Origin: Harmothoe impar | Lineage: Eukaryota; Annelida; Polychaeta; Phyllodocida; Polynoidae | Direction: 5' to 3' | DNA length: 64,000 nt | NCBI GenBank assembly: GCA_947462335.1 | Contig: OX381709.1 | Location: 70,362,609 to 70,426,608 of the forward strand | Shown here: in pieces, positions 1 through 10,768 of the stretch | How positions within the stretch are numbered: position 1 is the stretch's first letter | How the letters are laid out: each line of letters starts with the position of its first letter | Translations under genes and position numbers: made by a program | Notes under the pieces: generated by a model | Database searches by the model: none | The model's input: only the letters and a program-made list of their open reading frames with translations | What the model was told of the DNA's origin: nothing

Positions 1-294
1 CGTGGTGTCGGAGACGGCGACGGAAGTGGGTGTCTAGGGTGAGGAGAGGACCCGGATGTTTGGTGGGAGGGCAAGTATATACTACCCCGGTAGTAGGTGT
101 GTTAGCTATATATCGTAGTGGTTTGAATAAGTGCACCTGCGCTTATTTATTTCGATGTCACCATTCAAAAATACCCTGCGCTTATACAAGACCTGCGCTT
201 ATTCAATATAAAAAAAATGGGCTAAAATACTAGGCTTAGTATTTAAAGTATTTGGGGTTAAGTCAGTACCCAGTAGCATATGGGTGTGGACCAC

Positions 295-470
295 TAAATT
301 CGACATGGCGACATCGCCGTTTTTGGGCCTAGTGACATGCGACATGAGAAATATTAGAGATGGTGACATGGGACATGGACATTTCTTAAAATCGACATGG
401 TGACATGGCTATTTCTTAAAATCGACAGGGCGACATGGCTTTTTCTTAAAATCGACATGGGGAATTGGGA
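295..470. repeat. Degenerate tandem repeat with GACATGG motif
   Basis: About five imperfect units of roughly 30 bases share the core TTTCTTAAAATCGACATGG; the last three (about 380-470) are the cleanest. A looser relative with GACATGG and ATTCGACATGGG is seen at about 7,385-7,580, so the unit is dispersed. No coding sense was found. Confidence 0.6.
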
Positions 471-944
471 CCCCCATCCAGACCCCCTAGCATTGCTGTA
501 GTGGATGCCACACATTGGCGGGTCAGGTAGAACCATCAATGACCAATGTTGTGTGGTGGACATATTAGAGGTTACCCATAGTCCTATGCTAGACGACCGG
601 ATATAATCATGAGTAATCATCCTAGAACGTTGATTATTTTTAAATCTAAAGAAACTTGGAACATCTATAATGGGCCTTAGTCAGTGCAAGGGTCGGCCCT
701 GATTCCGAGGGCCCTGCATAGTTCCTAGAAAAATAGGCCTCGAAGATGTGATCGAGATATCAGAGTGTGGGGTCAATGTGGGTGGGCAGTAGCAGGGGAG
801 GGGGGGGGGGTCACCAGGTATAGAGTAGTTTGGCTGTGGTGACAGGTACAGAAAGGTCTTGCCCCGAATGCCCCAATTCCCGGAGTCCTGTCGTCCTAAG
901 GCGAGGAGACCAGAGAGCCGTATCCTGAAGAAGTGAGTTGGGAA

Positions 945-1275
945 TGAGAGAGGTATGGACGGGTACCAGGGGGCAGTGAGGGGGGCGGGAGGAGGGGCGG
1001 GGAGTGGAGGGGCGGGAGGTACACTGTGGACAAGCCAATCGATGGTCGTGATGCCGTCCAGCAGCCATCAGCGTCTCGTGATTTGGCCGCCAGCCGCTGC
1101 GGCAGGACGACGCGCAGTAAAAACAGGGGTCGCCGGCGTCCGTCGCCGCTCAGGCATGAACCGCCGCCGCCATCTTTATTGATGGCTGTCGGGAAGGGAC
1201 GCGCTCACGTGGACGCGAGAACACGGCGAGAACACGGTCACGTGAGGCGTGAAGGCGCACCGCAGTCACCAAGCA
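945..1275. promoter_or_regulatory. CpG-rich block, possible promoter
   Basis: This stretch is much richer in G+C and CpG than its surroundings. It contains GCCGCCGCCATCTTT near 1,160, the reverse of the YY1-type AAGATGGCGGC core-promoter motif, and two CACGTG E-boxes near 1,207 and 1,240. An open frame runs from 1,026 to 1,433 (135 codons, Arg/Pro-rich), but that composition follows from the base content. A donor-like CAG|GTGAGA lies near 1,491, so a noncoding first exon of a + strand gene is possible. No downstream exon can be linked to it. Confidence 0.35.
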
Positions 1276-1888
1276 CAGTCTGTAACTGCGACTTCAGAAC
1301 CCAGGCCTCGTCACAGACTATCTGCTGGGAGAGTATACACTTGGACTTCAGGGTTTGGAAACTGAAGGAGATGGCTTTTAATCAAAGATTCGACCCTCGT
1401 TCTTTAGCAATTGCCAAGAAGGGGAAGATATAGGACGGAAATATGGGGGACTAGTTCAATCTCTATACCTAATAGGTGATTGGGGTAATCAGGTGAGATT
1501 GATCAGCTTGTGTTGCTATAGTTACTGGCTATGGTTATTGGAGAAGTGTCACACTGCAGACCCATATTATTGTATATTACATAATAGGACTACAATTACT
1601 ACTACTAGATGCATGTTTGCCCTTACAAAAAGTTATTACATGTACTATTAGCTAGAATATGAATGTGTGGAATCTATAGTAAAGAACGGGTACTATAGCC
1701 TGCAAAGTCCTACGTTAGAACTGCCAGCAGTAAAAGCAAAACTAATTCAGAAATACATTTTACACTTGTTGGGCACCGAGCGACATATTATTGGCACAGG
1801 GTCACATTTTACTTGCTCATACATTTCACAAATACACTGCAAGTTATTGCATGACATTGCCGTGTCATATTGGCATGAACTTTATGTG
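1276..1888. other. No gene recognised
   Basis: AT-rich sequence after the CpG-rich block. Short open frames have no recognisable domain and no convincing splice sites except the donor-like site near 1,491. Confidence 0.5.
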
Positions 1889-1890
1889 TA

Positions 1891-1998
1891 CCCAGTGGTC
1901 ACGAAATTCTGTCCAACGTTGAATCCACGTTGATCCAACATTGAATCAACATTGACAACCATTTATCAATGTTGATTCAATGTTCTGTGCCCACTGGG
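1891..1998. mobile_element. CCCAG-ended MITE, 108 bp, TSD TA
   Basis: The element begins CCCAGTGGTCACG and ends GTGCCCACTGGG, an inverted terminal repeat, and is flanked on both sides by TA (1,889-1,890 and 1,999-2,000). The interior is built of alternating AACATTGAATC and its complement, so the whole element folds back. It has no coding capacity. Relatives lie at 36,423 and 39,624. Confidence 0.8.
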
Positions 1999-2000
1999 TA

Positions 2001-2660
2001 GATATACCTAATTCAAGGCTTCACCCTCAACGCTAGTATACCAATATTTGACTGGAATAGCACCCGAAAAACTATATGAAGACCCCTGTTGAGAATACCT
2101 AGTATGGGCCATATAGTAGAATAAAGGTATGGTACTCTATGTACCCTTGAATTGCTTGTATGCACCTGCCACACTGCCACACTGCCTGAGGGCAATCCAT
2201 CTAAATGGTATATTATAGGCTTCTTTTTGTACAATCTTGTATTTTGAGTTAGCCTAGTCCTTTGCAACATGTTCCTTGTTATGGGTCAATTCCTTCTCAA
2301 TTATGCAGCTGGCTCTTCTTCTGTTATGCTTTACATGCACTATGTTATATCTCCATACCAATATGACTAATGCACATCCCATAAGGGTCCTAAACAGTAT
2401 TTTATATAGTTATCCTAGTCCTTGTTATGTAAACCAATATAGTTAGCCTAGTCATTCATATCATAACATCATTATTTCCTGCTCTTACAGACCACTATAC
2501 CCCAAAACCATTAGTGCACTATATAATACATGGCCATAGCCACCAACACATAACTTTACAATGTTTAACTCCCTATAATTACTGTGCAATCACCCCCTGT
2601 AGTTTTCTTTACAAACACAAGCACCCACCATAGGTGATCAGCTAACTATGTACTGTTCCT
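2001..2660. other. No gene recognised
   Basis: Unremarkable AT-rich sequence with short scattered frames and no domain, clear repeat or RNA gene visible. Confidence 0.5.
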
Positions 2661-2664
2661 ATAG

Positions 2665-2828
2665 TGATAGTACACCTGGCAGGTATGCCGCCTCGGATGG
2701 CCAGCTGGTCGGCATGTGGCCAGCTTGAGGGCACCTGCTCTCTACCCTCTGGTACAGGGGCGTCCATCGATCTAAACACCTTCACCAACGCCTCTTATAC
2801 CGAGCTCTACTCCTCACCTCATACTCAG
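2665..2828 (+). CDS. Candidate internal exon, unknown protein
   Basis: An acceptor (TGTTCCTATAG) and a donor (ACTCAG|GTAAAC) bracket 164 bases with one open frame, phase 1 in and phase 0 out. The peptide contains MPPRMASWSACGQLEGTC and later a Thr/Ser-rich stretch ending SSPHTQ. I do not recognise a family. It has no partner exon of matching phase nearby, and a chance open frame is quite possible. Confidence 0.2.
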
Positions 2829-3560
2829 GTAAACAGGGCCACATTCATGAGCAACTCACGAGCCATAGCCATGTCTTCCAGACCTATCCTTTCATAACTT
2901 GAACTGTAGTAACTTGTAGGCAGGTCTTATAATGCAAATTAGTAAGTTATAGGAGCAAAAAGGTGTGTCCAAACAAAAGGATACTGAGGCTTTAAGGGAT
3001 GCATAAAGCTAGAAAGCCAGTTGTCCTCATGATACATGTATGCAGGCCTGGACGCTCTACTCGCCTGGGCTGCATACACTGAAAACCCAGAGGAAGGTCC
3101 CTAGTCATTATGACGACCTAGGTTGTCATAATGACTAATGGAAAGTGCTCTGGAGAATGGTGTATGCATATAGTCTCTAATTATTTCACCTCCTAACGAG
3201 AGGCATCCCTTTCACATATTTGGTTTAATCTTGATTAAACTAAGTAGCTTTACTTATTATAAATAAGTTGTGTATGGGTGAGAATGATGGCCTTGAAGGT
3301 AAAGAGACTACTCTGCTCCCTGTCGCCAGTTTATATCTCATGGCTGAAAATTTACTTCAATCAATTTACCCTAGGGGGCAGCACGTGACAGGGAATGTTC
3401 CATATCCAACTCCCAGATATACCCTAGGTTGTCCGAATGACTACCCAATGGTGTTGAGACTTGTCATAGCTGATGACTTTAGGTCTTCAAATTTACAATA
3501 CCTAAAATAACAACCTTAAGGTAGTCATTTTGACTACCAAATCCATGTGACTACCTAAGT

Positions 3561-3580
3561 TGTTGTTGTTGTTGTTGTTG
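3561..3580. repeat. (TTG)n microsatellite
   Basis: Short run of about seven TTG triplets inside the 3,077-5,794 element. Confidence 0.85.
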
Positions 3581-4128
3581 GAAAGATTTTTATTGGCAGA
3601 AATTCAATGAACAAGTCATGTTTTTCAATCAAAGCCAAGATGAAACTTAATAATAGAGTATAATATGAATGATAACAATAATAACATGAGATCACAAGGT
3701 AATGCTATATACCCGTCTCCGAGCGATTATGCATTAATGATCATTAGTTCTGATCATGTTAGTATTTACTCAAATAAATATACCGGTTTCAACACTCTGC
3801 TTTGAAATCACAGCTGAATTAAGTCTCTGAGTGATAACCGTAGCAGAAATGAATGCAGTCAATAGACAATACTTTACTAGTTGTCCACAGCAAAAACAGA
3901 ACATCACACAACATATTGTAGGCAGTAAAGTGAGCATCATATTCCAAGAACGTGTGGGCGAAGACATTAATACAATCCATCATTCAAGTTCAAATATACA
4001 AACACGGTACCCCTAAATAGCTAAATAGACCAGACACTGGCACTGGCACTGGCAGGAGCTATATAGATACATACTATATTAATATACACTAATCCTTTTT
4101 AATTTGATTCATAAACAGACGCAAGGTA

Positions 4129-4982
4129 CCCAGTAAACACCCTACGTAGTTCCAACGTAGCTCAGAGGTTTCTCTAGGTAGATGTCCAACCAAAAGGTTT
4201 GAGATAGGTAATTTTGGAAGGTTTGTAGACGTCAAAACGTTAAGGTTTATTTAGGTTCAACAGATGTAGACGTCTGATTTACGTTGATCTACCTCATTCA
4301 GACGTAAAGATTCTACATAGATCTACGTTAAACAACGTAACTTTTCAACTTCAATTGGGTAGATGACTTTTCGGTGTCACACTAGGTGGCAGCACTATCA
4401 ATTATGGAGAGAATATTACAGCTCTTTAAAAAATCTACCACATTCAAGCAGTAAATTCTCATTAATTCTGAAATTCAATATCATGCAAATAAACCGTATT
4501 CAATAGAATATTTATATATAAAGGACAGGTGATTAAAGTACTGTGCATGAATAGGTGCTTTGAGGCACTTTACTGTGAGGACACCACATTGGTGGTAATG
4601 GAAGAATTACAAAGCCTCTCTGCAGCCAAAACTATTCAACAGATCTATACTGTCAGGCTGTTCAATCGAACTACAAGAATATACTATGTAGAATGAGATG
4701 AGATTGAAAATTATAGTAGTTACTTTGTAGGAATATTGTTTGCAAATGTAAATTTGTCTGCAATATATTACAAGTCTTTGTCTGAGTCCCACTATGTAGA
4801 ATTATATGTAGTGTGTTAAACATAGATTTACCTCTTCAGGAGCTACGTAAATCAGACCTGCAGGTTTGAGATTGGTAAATAAACCTTAATGTTTTGACGT
4901 TGATAAACCTACTAAAATTACGTAGTTCAGACCAAAATTCAACGTAGATTTACGTCTGACCAACGTCGTTGTGTTTACTGGG
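4129..4982. mobile_element. CCCAG-ended element, 854 bp, nested, TSD TA
   Basis: Begins CCCAGTAAACACCCTACGTAG and ends GTTGTGTTTACTGGG, with TA immediately outside both ends (4,127-4,128 and 4,983-4,984). Subterminal arms repeat ACGTAG/CTACGT and TAGACGTC-type motifs in opposite orientation (about 4,135-4,350 and 4,820-4,970). There is no coding capacity. It sits inside the 3,077-5,794 element and is therefore the younger insertion. Confidence 0.75.
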
Positions 4983-5796
4983 TATTCAGACACTGTACCT
5001 CTGAGTCTAGCTTACACCATAACCCGTAGCCCCTGTATAGGGGACTGTCCCTATACAGTTGGCCTTTTGGTCTCTGGACCTTAAGCTTGATTTTATCGTG
5101 ACCCCTAAGCACCCTTGGAGGTATTACAACATTATCCGGATTCCTTGAGAATTTATACATCAGTGTGAGTAAGTTATAGCTCCTCTTGACATCAAGCATT
5201 TTACTATAGCATACTATATGGAGATCCTTCCTCGTAATTAGTCTAGGATCATATACACCAACACAAGTTTTTAGACAGAAGGTTGTCATTATGACAACTT
5301 TTGTCTATATGGATCAGATATGACTACCTTAGATAGTCACAATCATGACCTAAGGTCGTCACCTTGAAGTTAGTACATCCGAAGTGTGGGACAAAAAAAT
5401 TGATTTCCCTAAAAATGAGTCAGAAAGTTCACAAATAATATATTTGACTTCTTATCTATTCCATTTCCCCTAATTCCCTCTGATTTTGCTCTAATTGGAT
5501 TTTATTGCCCAAAATATGTTCATTTTGGAATAAAAGTGTGCACGCTTTAATTCCCCACAGTGAAAATACACTAGAAAAGCCCATGTTTGGGGGATATTGG
5601 ATCCCATTGTGACCTAATAACACCCCATGATGACATCTGATTGACCTCTGTTCTCTAAATACTTTACTTTTAGAGTGTTTGGAATACATTCAAGCAATAT
5701 TTAGAATTTGAAGAAAAATCGGATATACCCACTTTGAGGACCTAAAGTTGTTAATTTTGGTATTGTCAAAATGACGACCCTGAGGTTTTCAGTGTA

Positions 5797-6100
5797 CATG
5801 CATCAGGCTACCCCTACCGTACAGGAGGGTGTCAGCCCTGCAGGGTCGGTGTGGTTCATGGATTAAGCATTAAGAAATAAAGAAGTTACTTCCGGCCCTA
5901 AACGGGTTAGCCTACATATGTTATGTGTACTGCCGGGGCGTGGCAAGCAGTTTAAAAATAGGGAGGGGGGGACTGAGTGGCATGTTTAATGTAGCGTAAC
6001 ATGTAAGAAAACGATATTGTAGCAGTTTTAAATACCATAGTATCACTTATATTCATAGTAATTATTAATATTACTTCAACATACCCAAGGCATGTTTCAG
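5797..6100. other. No gene recognised
   Basis: Intergenic-looking sequence with a G run near 5,962. Nothing further is supported. Confidence 0.45.
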
Positions 6101-6188
6101 GTGCCCACTCTGGACGATCCCTAATCATTGATATGTTACCAGGAACTTGGACTGGTCTTGACAGAACTGCCCTCCTCACTGGACAAAA
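6101..6188 (+). CDS. Candidate exon, possible N-terminal helix of Cys-loop receptor
   Basis: Bracketed by CATGTTTCAG and the donor-like ACAAAA|GTATGT. The open frame reads AHSGRSLIIDMLPGTWTG and onward, which recalls the Arg-Leu...Asp-Leu-Leu helix that opens nicotinic receptor ligand-binding domains. The resemblance is weak alone and rests on the better match at 6,864. Its end phase (2) does not fit the next candidate (phase 1). Confidence 0.2.
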
Positions 6189-6408
6189 GTATGTTTCAAT
6201 TAACATCACTGTATTGTAGCTGAATAGTTGATTTCATCACTGAAAGGAAGGGATAATACTAAACATGACACTGTTTCCAGGGGAACATGATTCCATTTAA
6301 TTCACCCACAGATCTATGGTTATAACAAAGAAATCAATACCTTTCTTCCATTCATCCTACATCATTCTGAGCTAGCTGTGCCATTTCCCTCTGTGTTGTT
6401 TTGTATAG

Positions 6409-6600
6409 AACCAACCTATCATCATTACTCTTTATCTTATAATGCCATAACATTCCATTGTCATATTAAATGTATGATGAGCGAGAAGCAAATCATTGAT
6501 ATGACAGAGAAGAGTAACACATGGAATGACTCCAGTGGCTTGTTCTTGAGTATGAAGCATGGTATGTGGAATCTACAGCGTGTCCCTATGATTAGTCAGA
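6409..6600 (+). CDS. Candidate exon, Cys-loop receptor beta1-beta2 region
   Basis: A good acceptor (TTGTTTTGTATAG) opens a frame that includes EKQIIDMTEKSNTWNDSS. This matches the conserved nicotinic receptor run Q-I-I-D-x-[DT]-E-K just before loop D. Donor-like GTATGT (about 6,561) or AGA|GTGAGT (about 6,601) could close it, both in phase 1. Neither joins cleanly to the TGG that starts the next candidate, so the boundaries are uncertain or the piece is decayed. Confidence 0.3.
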
Positions 6601-6863
6601 GTGAGTGATCACATGGTTATTACATCGCTAATAACAAATATTCCTACTGTTAACGATCTACATTTGATTGTCCTGAAGTGATCCATTATGCATAAGCTAT
6701 AGTATAAGATCGAAGTCATATGGGCAGGAATCATGAAATAATCATGGCATAAGTCCTAGTGGATTTAATATCATCGGCATGATGTTTTTACGTCGCAACT
6801 ACGACAATGTGACATTATAAAGCCATGCACTTGATAATAGTGATATCACTGTGCATTATCCAG

Positions 6864-7082
6864 TGGAATGGAGGGGATCTGACCTGGGATCCTAGCATTC
6901 AAGGCCTGCGTGCTAACGATATCTACGTCCCCAACCCCGCAGCACCATACTGCAACTATGACATGAACATGGTTCTTATGAAAGATGCAGGAATAATGGG
7001 CGCCACATTGACAACGAGCTCCATGTGGGAGTTCCATAACTGGTGCACGTACACGGGAGCCGCTCACGGGACTGCTCATGGG
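6864..7082 (+). pseudogene. Cys-loop (nicotinic-like) receptor ligand-binding fragment
   Basis: After the acceptor CATTATCCAG the frame reads WNGGDLTWDPSIQGL, then ANDIYVPNPAAPY, then GATLTTSSMWEFHNWCTY. In nicotinic receptors the same stretch has W...L.W.[PS], then [RV].P...IW.PDI.L.N, then [DG]AT...(about 12 residues)..C.Y. Order and spacing agree over about 65 residues. The hallmark Cys-loop (FPFD..xC) and the transmembrane exons were not found downstream. The IW.PD motif is degraded. I read it as a divergent gene fragment or a relic. The donor at 7,082 is weak, and the frame stays open to 7,160. Confidence 0.4.
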
Positions 7083-7160
7083 GTAGCACCCTGGGGGGTC
7101 GACACATCCACGCAACAAGAAAGGACAACTTATCGGGAAGTTATTTCCCTACAAGTTTAA

Positions 7161-8520
7161 TTCATAGAAACGCTGGGACATTGGTATGGTATCAACATGA
7201 TGCATTTAGAAGTTATTGGGCATCGTATTAAGGGCACACTGAACCCACGACGTCATTTGCGTACAAAACTCGGCAGGGTCCCGTTCAGTGCGCCTTTAAA
7301 ACATGATGTGAACACCGAGATCTGCATACACACTGTTAAAGATCCGAGTCCAGCAACTCATTGTATGGCTCTATAGACCCTTAAATTCAACATGGAGACA
7401 CAGTCATTTCTTGAATTCGAGATTCAACGTATAGCTAGTTGAATGAGAGAGAAAGAAGTTGTATGACATGGTAATTCCTAAAATTCGACATGGGATATGG
7501 ATCTTAGAGGCGTCATGCGATATGAAATTTAAGTGACAAGCAATATGTTCATTTCATAAATTGGAGATGCGACATGGGGGCTCCTCATTGTGCATCCTTT
7601 TCTAATTGGTTAAAGCCTCTAGCAGTGGAATTATCCTAAAGCACAGTATCAGGCCAGAACAAGGCGGTGGGTTACTGCATGCGCAAAAGGCTATGATAGT
7701 GGCCACACAGAAATGTGTTCAGCTCAGAGATATTCCTTTCCATTCACAGAAACATTCCTTTTCCATATCCCATTGATTACCACGAATTCACACTAGATTA
7801 GTCTGAAGATTTATCAAGAATAAAAAGTGAAAATACTGAAGGTTGATTACACAACTTTCTAGATTTAGACTACTAGTATTGAAAATGGTATAGCTGTTGT
7901 AAAGCCATGTTTGGAGAGGGTTTACATGTTCCCGTTTTGTTGTGTATTACCCATTTATAGGGCCACTAGACTCTTTGTGTAATGATCAGTGATCATTCCC
8001 AAAAAGTCCAGAGGAGAAAAAAGGATAGTGATTAACCCTTTCCCTGCAGGCCTTGAAAGATGTCATTTGGGACTTAACCACCGGCCCTATGCCATAGGAA
8101 TATGCAACTTTGCAAGTATGTGCTCCCTGGGGTAGTGGCTAAGGAGTGAAATAATTTGTATCGGAGACAGAATTTACATTTTTTTGACAAGGGGACGTAG
8201 TATTAATGTTAAATATTTTTGGATTGATTCAAAAATTCTTATTCTTTGTTTCATAGCAGGAGCTGTAATTTAGTGGTATTGATGCCCTAGGGTATCAATT
8301 TTGCTGCCCAATGGCAGCAGCGGTTTTTCAAGGGTATTTTAGATGCTGCCCAGAGGCAGCAGCGGCCCTTAAAGGGTTAATGAAAATGAAATATTGTATT
8401 GAAAAACAAATGTTCTTCCCCTCACACCGGCTCCTGACAGCGACCCTTTCCTGCTGCACGGGTCTGTAGGCCGCACCCACACCTTGTATTAGCTGCCCCA
8501 ACTAGCCCCTGTTGATGTAG
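7161..8520. other. No gene recognised
   Basis: Searched for continuation of the receptor fragment (FPFD motif, M1-M4 segments) and found none. It contains a loose copy of the GACATGG repeat (about 7,385-7,580) and, near 8,310-8,365, two copies of a CAGAGGCAGCAGCGG-like motif. Confidence 0.45.
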
Positions 8521-8521
8521 C

Positions 8522-8757
8522 TGGTAACCCTCTAAGGGCCGCATAGTCATTTAATGCATTATACCATAATCGTCATGAATTACTCGCCAGGGCTGCAATC
8601 AAGCATCATACCCACCCTTTGGGAGTGTATCAACTCAATAAAGTCGTCATGATGCATGGATGTATCCCTGGCGAGTCACTCGCAAGGGCTGCACTGATGA
8701 ATGCATCATGACGACCAAAGGGCATGATACATTAAAGCACTATGCTGCCCATGTTGA
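8522..8757. mobile_element. Palindromic GGGCCGCATAGT repeat, near-complete copy
   Basis: Starts near TAACCCTCTAAGGGCCGCATAG and ends near ATTAAAGCACTATGCTGCCC, which are inverted versions of each other. Inside are further palindromes of the type CATGATGCATGAATGCAGCCCTGG / CGCCAGGGCTGCATTCATGCATCATG. It has no coding capacity. It is one of about 17 copies in the window. Confidence 0.75.
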
Positions 8758-9470
8758 TGTAGCTGCTAATAGTCAGAAGTCGCCCCCACATCTCACACAG
8801 AACTAATATTGTCCAATAACTCATCTCACGTTATTCTTATCTCTCTAAGCGGATAGTAAACATTTCACGAGGGATTAATGGAATAGTTATGGTCCTCATC
8901 TTGAGAGTGACTACCGAATTTTTCTTCATAATTGTCCCTTTCCCTCTCCAATATTCGAATTAGTTTGTCTAACATGCTCATGCAAAAACCACTAAGATAG
9001 GATATGAGGCTTGCCCAGCTAAAAAAAAATATCAGTGCAATGGTTCATTGGTATCAGGTCAGGCCCCTGGATTTAAATAGCTATGATACTGATATGCTGT
9101 TCTAAAAGTGGGGCATCATTATGAGATTCCTCCTTTCAATAGGAAGCAGAAAATATTTCTTCCCGATAAGACGTGTTTGTCACTCTTGAAAAGTCAGGGT
9201 ATCCCACAAAAACGATTACTCTGTCCTGATAATCAATGAAAAGGGGGATGTTTTTGAGAACAGGAAACGGGTAAAAGTGTCAATTTCGTTTGAGAGTGCA
9301 GGGACCGTGGTAAAACCCGGCAGAGCAAGTCAGAGTGTTAATTCTATATATATAAAACTCGTCGGAATGTATCGTTGAATGTCACTTGTCAAGTGTATGG
9401 TGTCTATGCCAATATGCCAAGGCACTGCTATGCCACCTAGCGAAGCAAGAAATAACTATAGAAAGCTGCT
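8758..9470. other. No gene recognised
   Basis: AT-rich, with short frames only. Confidence 0.45.
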
Positions 9471-9474
9471 GCCA

Positions 9475-9792
9475 TTCCCATACTACTCTTGTTCCCAAAT
9501 CCTTCCGAAGGAAGGATCCGGTGACAGCCAATATGACCTTGAACTTGGGATTTTGCTGGGCTTGGGCAATCCCTGCTGGTAGCTTGGAACCAGTGGACAG
9601 GAACCAGAATGTATGATGGTAGTTTTACCTGTATTTCCCATCATACTTATTGGTTCCATTTCTGGTTCATGTTTGCTTGTTCTAAGCTAACTACAGGGAT
9701 TGCCTAAGCCCAGCAAAATCCAAGTTCAAGGTCATACTGGCTGCCCCCAGAGCCTTCCTTCGGAAGGATTTGGGAACGAGAGTATTCTGATA
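9475..9792. mobile_element. Foldback element with arms of about 100 bp
   Basis: The left arm (about 9,481-9,577) and right arm (about 9,692-9,792) are reverse complements over roughly 95 bases, for example TTCCCAAATCCTTCCGAAGG and CCTTCGGAAGGATTTGGGAA. An inner pair (GGAACCAG... and ...CTGGTTC, about 9,588-9,668) extends the hairpin. The two overlapping frames of 67-76 codons here are shadows of the hairpin. Confidence 0.8.
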
Positions 9793-10768
9793 CGAGAGGA
9801 ATGGTACGTTAATTCTCTCTGATTACTTCTAGCATTCAACATAGGTGTCACTCTCCCCACATCCTTTTAATGTGGGCTGAAACACAGTCCCATGAATACA
9901 TAATACATTAGCATCTGTTGGGAAAAACGTGGTATATGTGTATAAAGGTTACAGAGACTCAGAGACCATTTCCTTGTCGCCCTCCTCATTACAGAATGAG
10001 CTGCTCATGGCTCAGTGCTGCCATCTGCTGTCAGAAAGGCACACCTTGTTAAGTCTTGTGGATCTAAATTTCCCCCTTCCTTTCTATATTGCCTGACGCA
10101 CAGAAACAGACAGCCACAATGTCCTGATGCCCATCGTCCACAATATAAACCGGAGACCAATTAAACCAACCCCATACATGTATTTTGAGTTGAGAAAGAT
10201 CATTTAGCACGGCTTCTCTATTGGGCTCCTTGGGGTTAGGCCATGGTGGACACCTATAGACTCAGTACTGCCCTGTGACATCATAACCCCCGGTTAGCTG
10301 CTCCACCTACTGGCCAAGGGCCCGTACTGCAGGTTCTCAATTTACTACAAGCGGCGCTGCTATCGACGGCTAGGTGCCCTATACTCTATTAGTGTCGTAG
10401 TCATAGTTCTGGAATTACTGGTGCTCAAATCAAGTTGTGCAGGCTCCATACAACATTTACCCCTTTGTAATAATTTGTTCACAATCTAAGTAATTCAAAA
10501 TATTAGCCAATCACAATCACTAGGCGGAAAACCTTCAGAAAAAGTCTAAATATGACTCGTTAGATCGCAGTCGTTATACTTCCATGTGGCGTACAGATAC
10601 AAGATCCGTGGTTAATGATTCCACACTTCTATTTCATTCAGATAAACATTAACACCTTACATGATATGTGTTAGATGCGAATATCTTCCTGGTATTACAC
10701 CGCCTCTGGCGTCATCATGAACAATAATGTGAGCTTCAGGGAAAAGAGAACTTTGGTAGGCCTATGTG
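9793..10768. other. No gene recognised
   Basis: Mixed sequence. GCTGCCATCTGCTG near 10,018 and CTCCACCTACTGGCC near 10,303 look like decayed repeat cores. No gene is supported. Confidence 0.4.

Larger units (their letters stand above)
3077..5794. mobile_element. CACTG-ended non-autonomous DNA transposon, 2.7 kb, TSD TA
   Basis: The left end reads CACTGAAAACCCAGAGGAAGG and the right end reads CCTGAGGTTTTCAGTG, an imperfect inverted repeat. Both sides carry TA (3,075-3,076 and 5,795-5,796). Subterminal copies of GTCATTTTGAC or GTCATTATGAC occur near both ends (about 3,107-3,140, 3,522-3,540, 5,286-5,300, 5,763-5,776). No transposase frame is visible. Termini CACTG and a 2-base duplication fit the CACTA/EnSpm group (CMCWR rule). 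A second, CCCAG-ended element is nested at 4,129-4,982. Confidence 0.65.
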
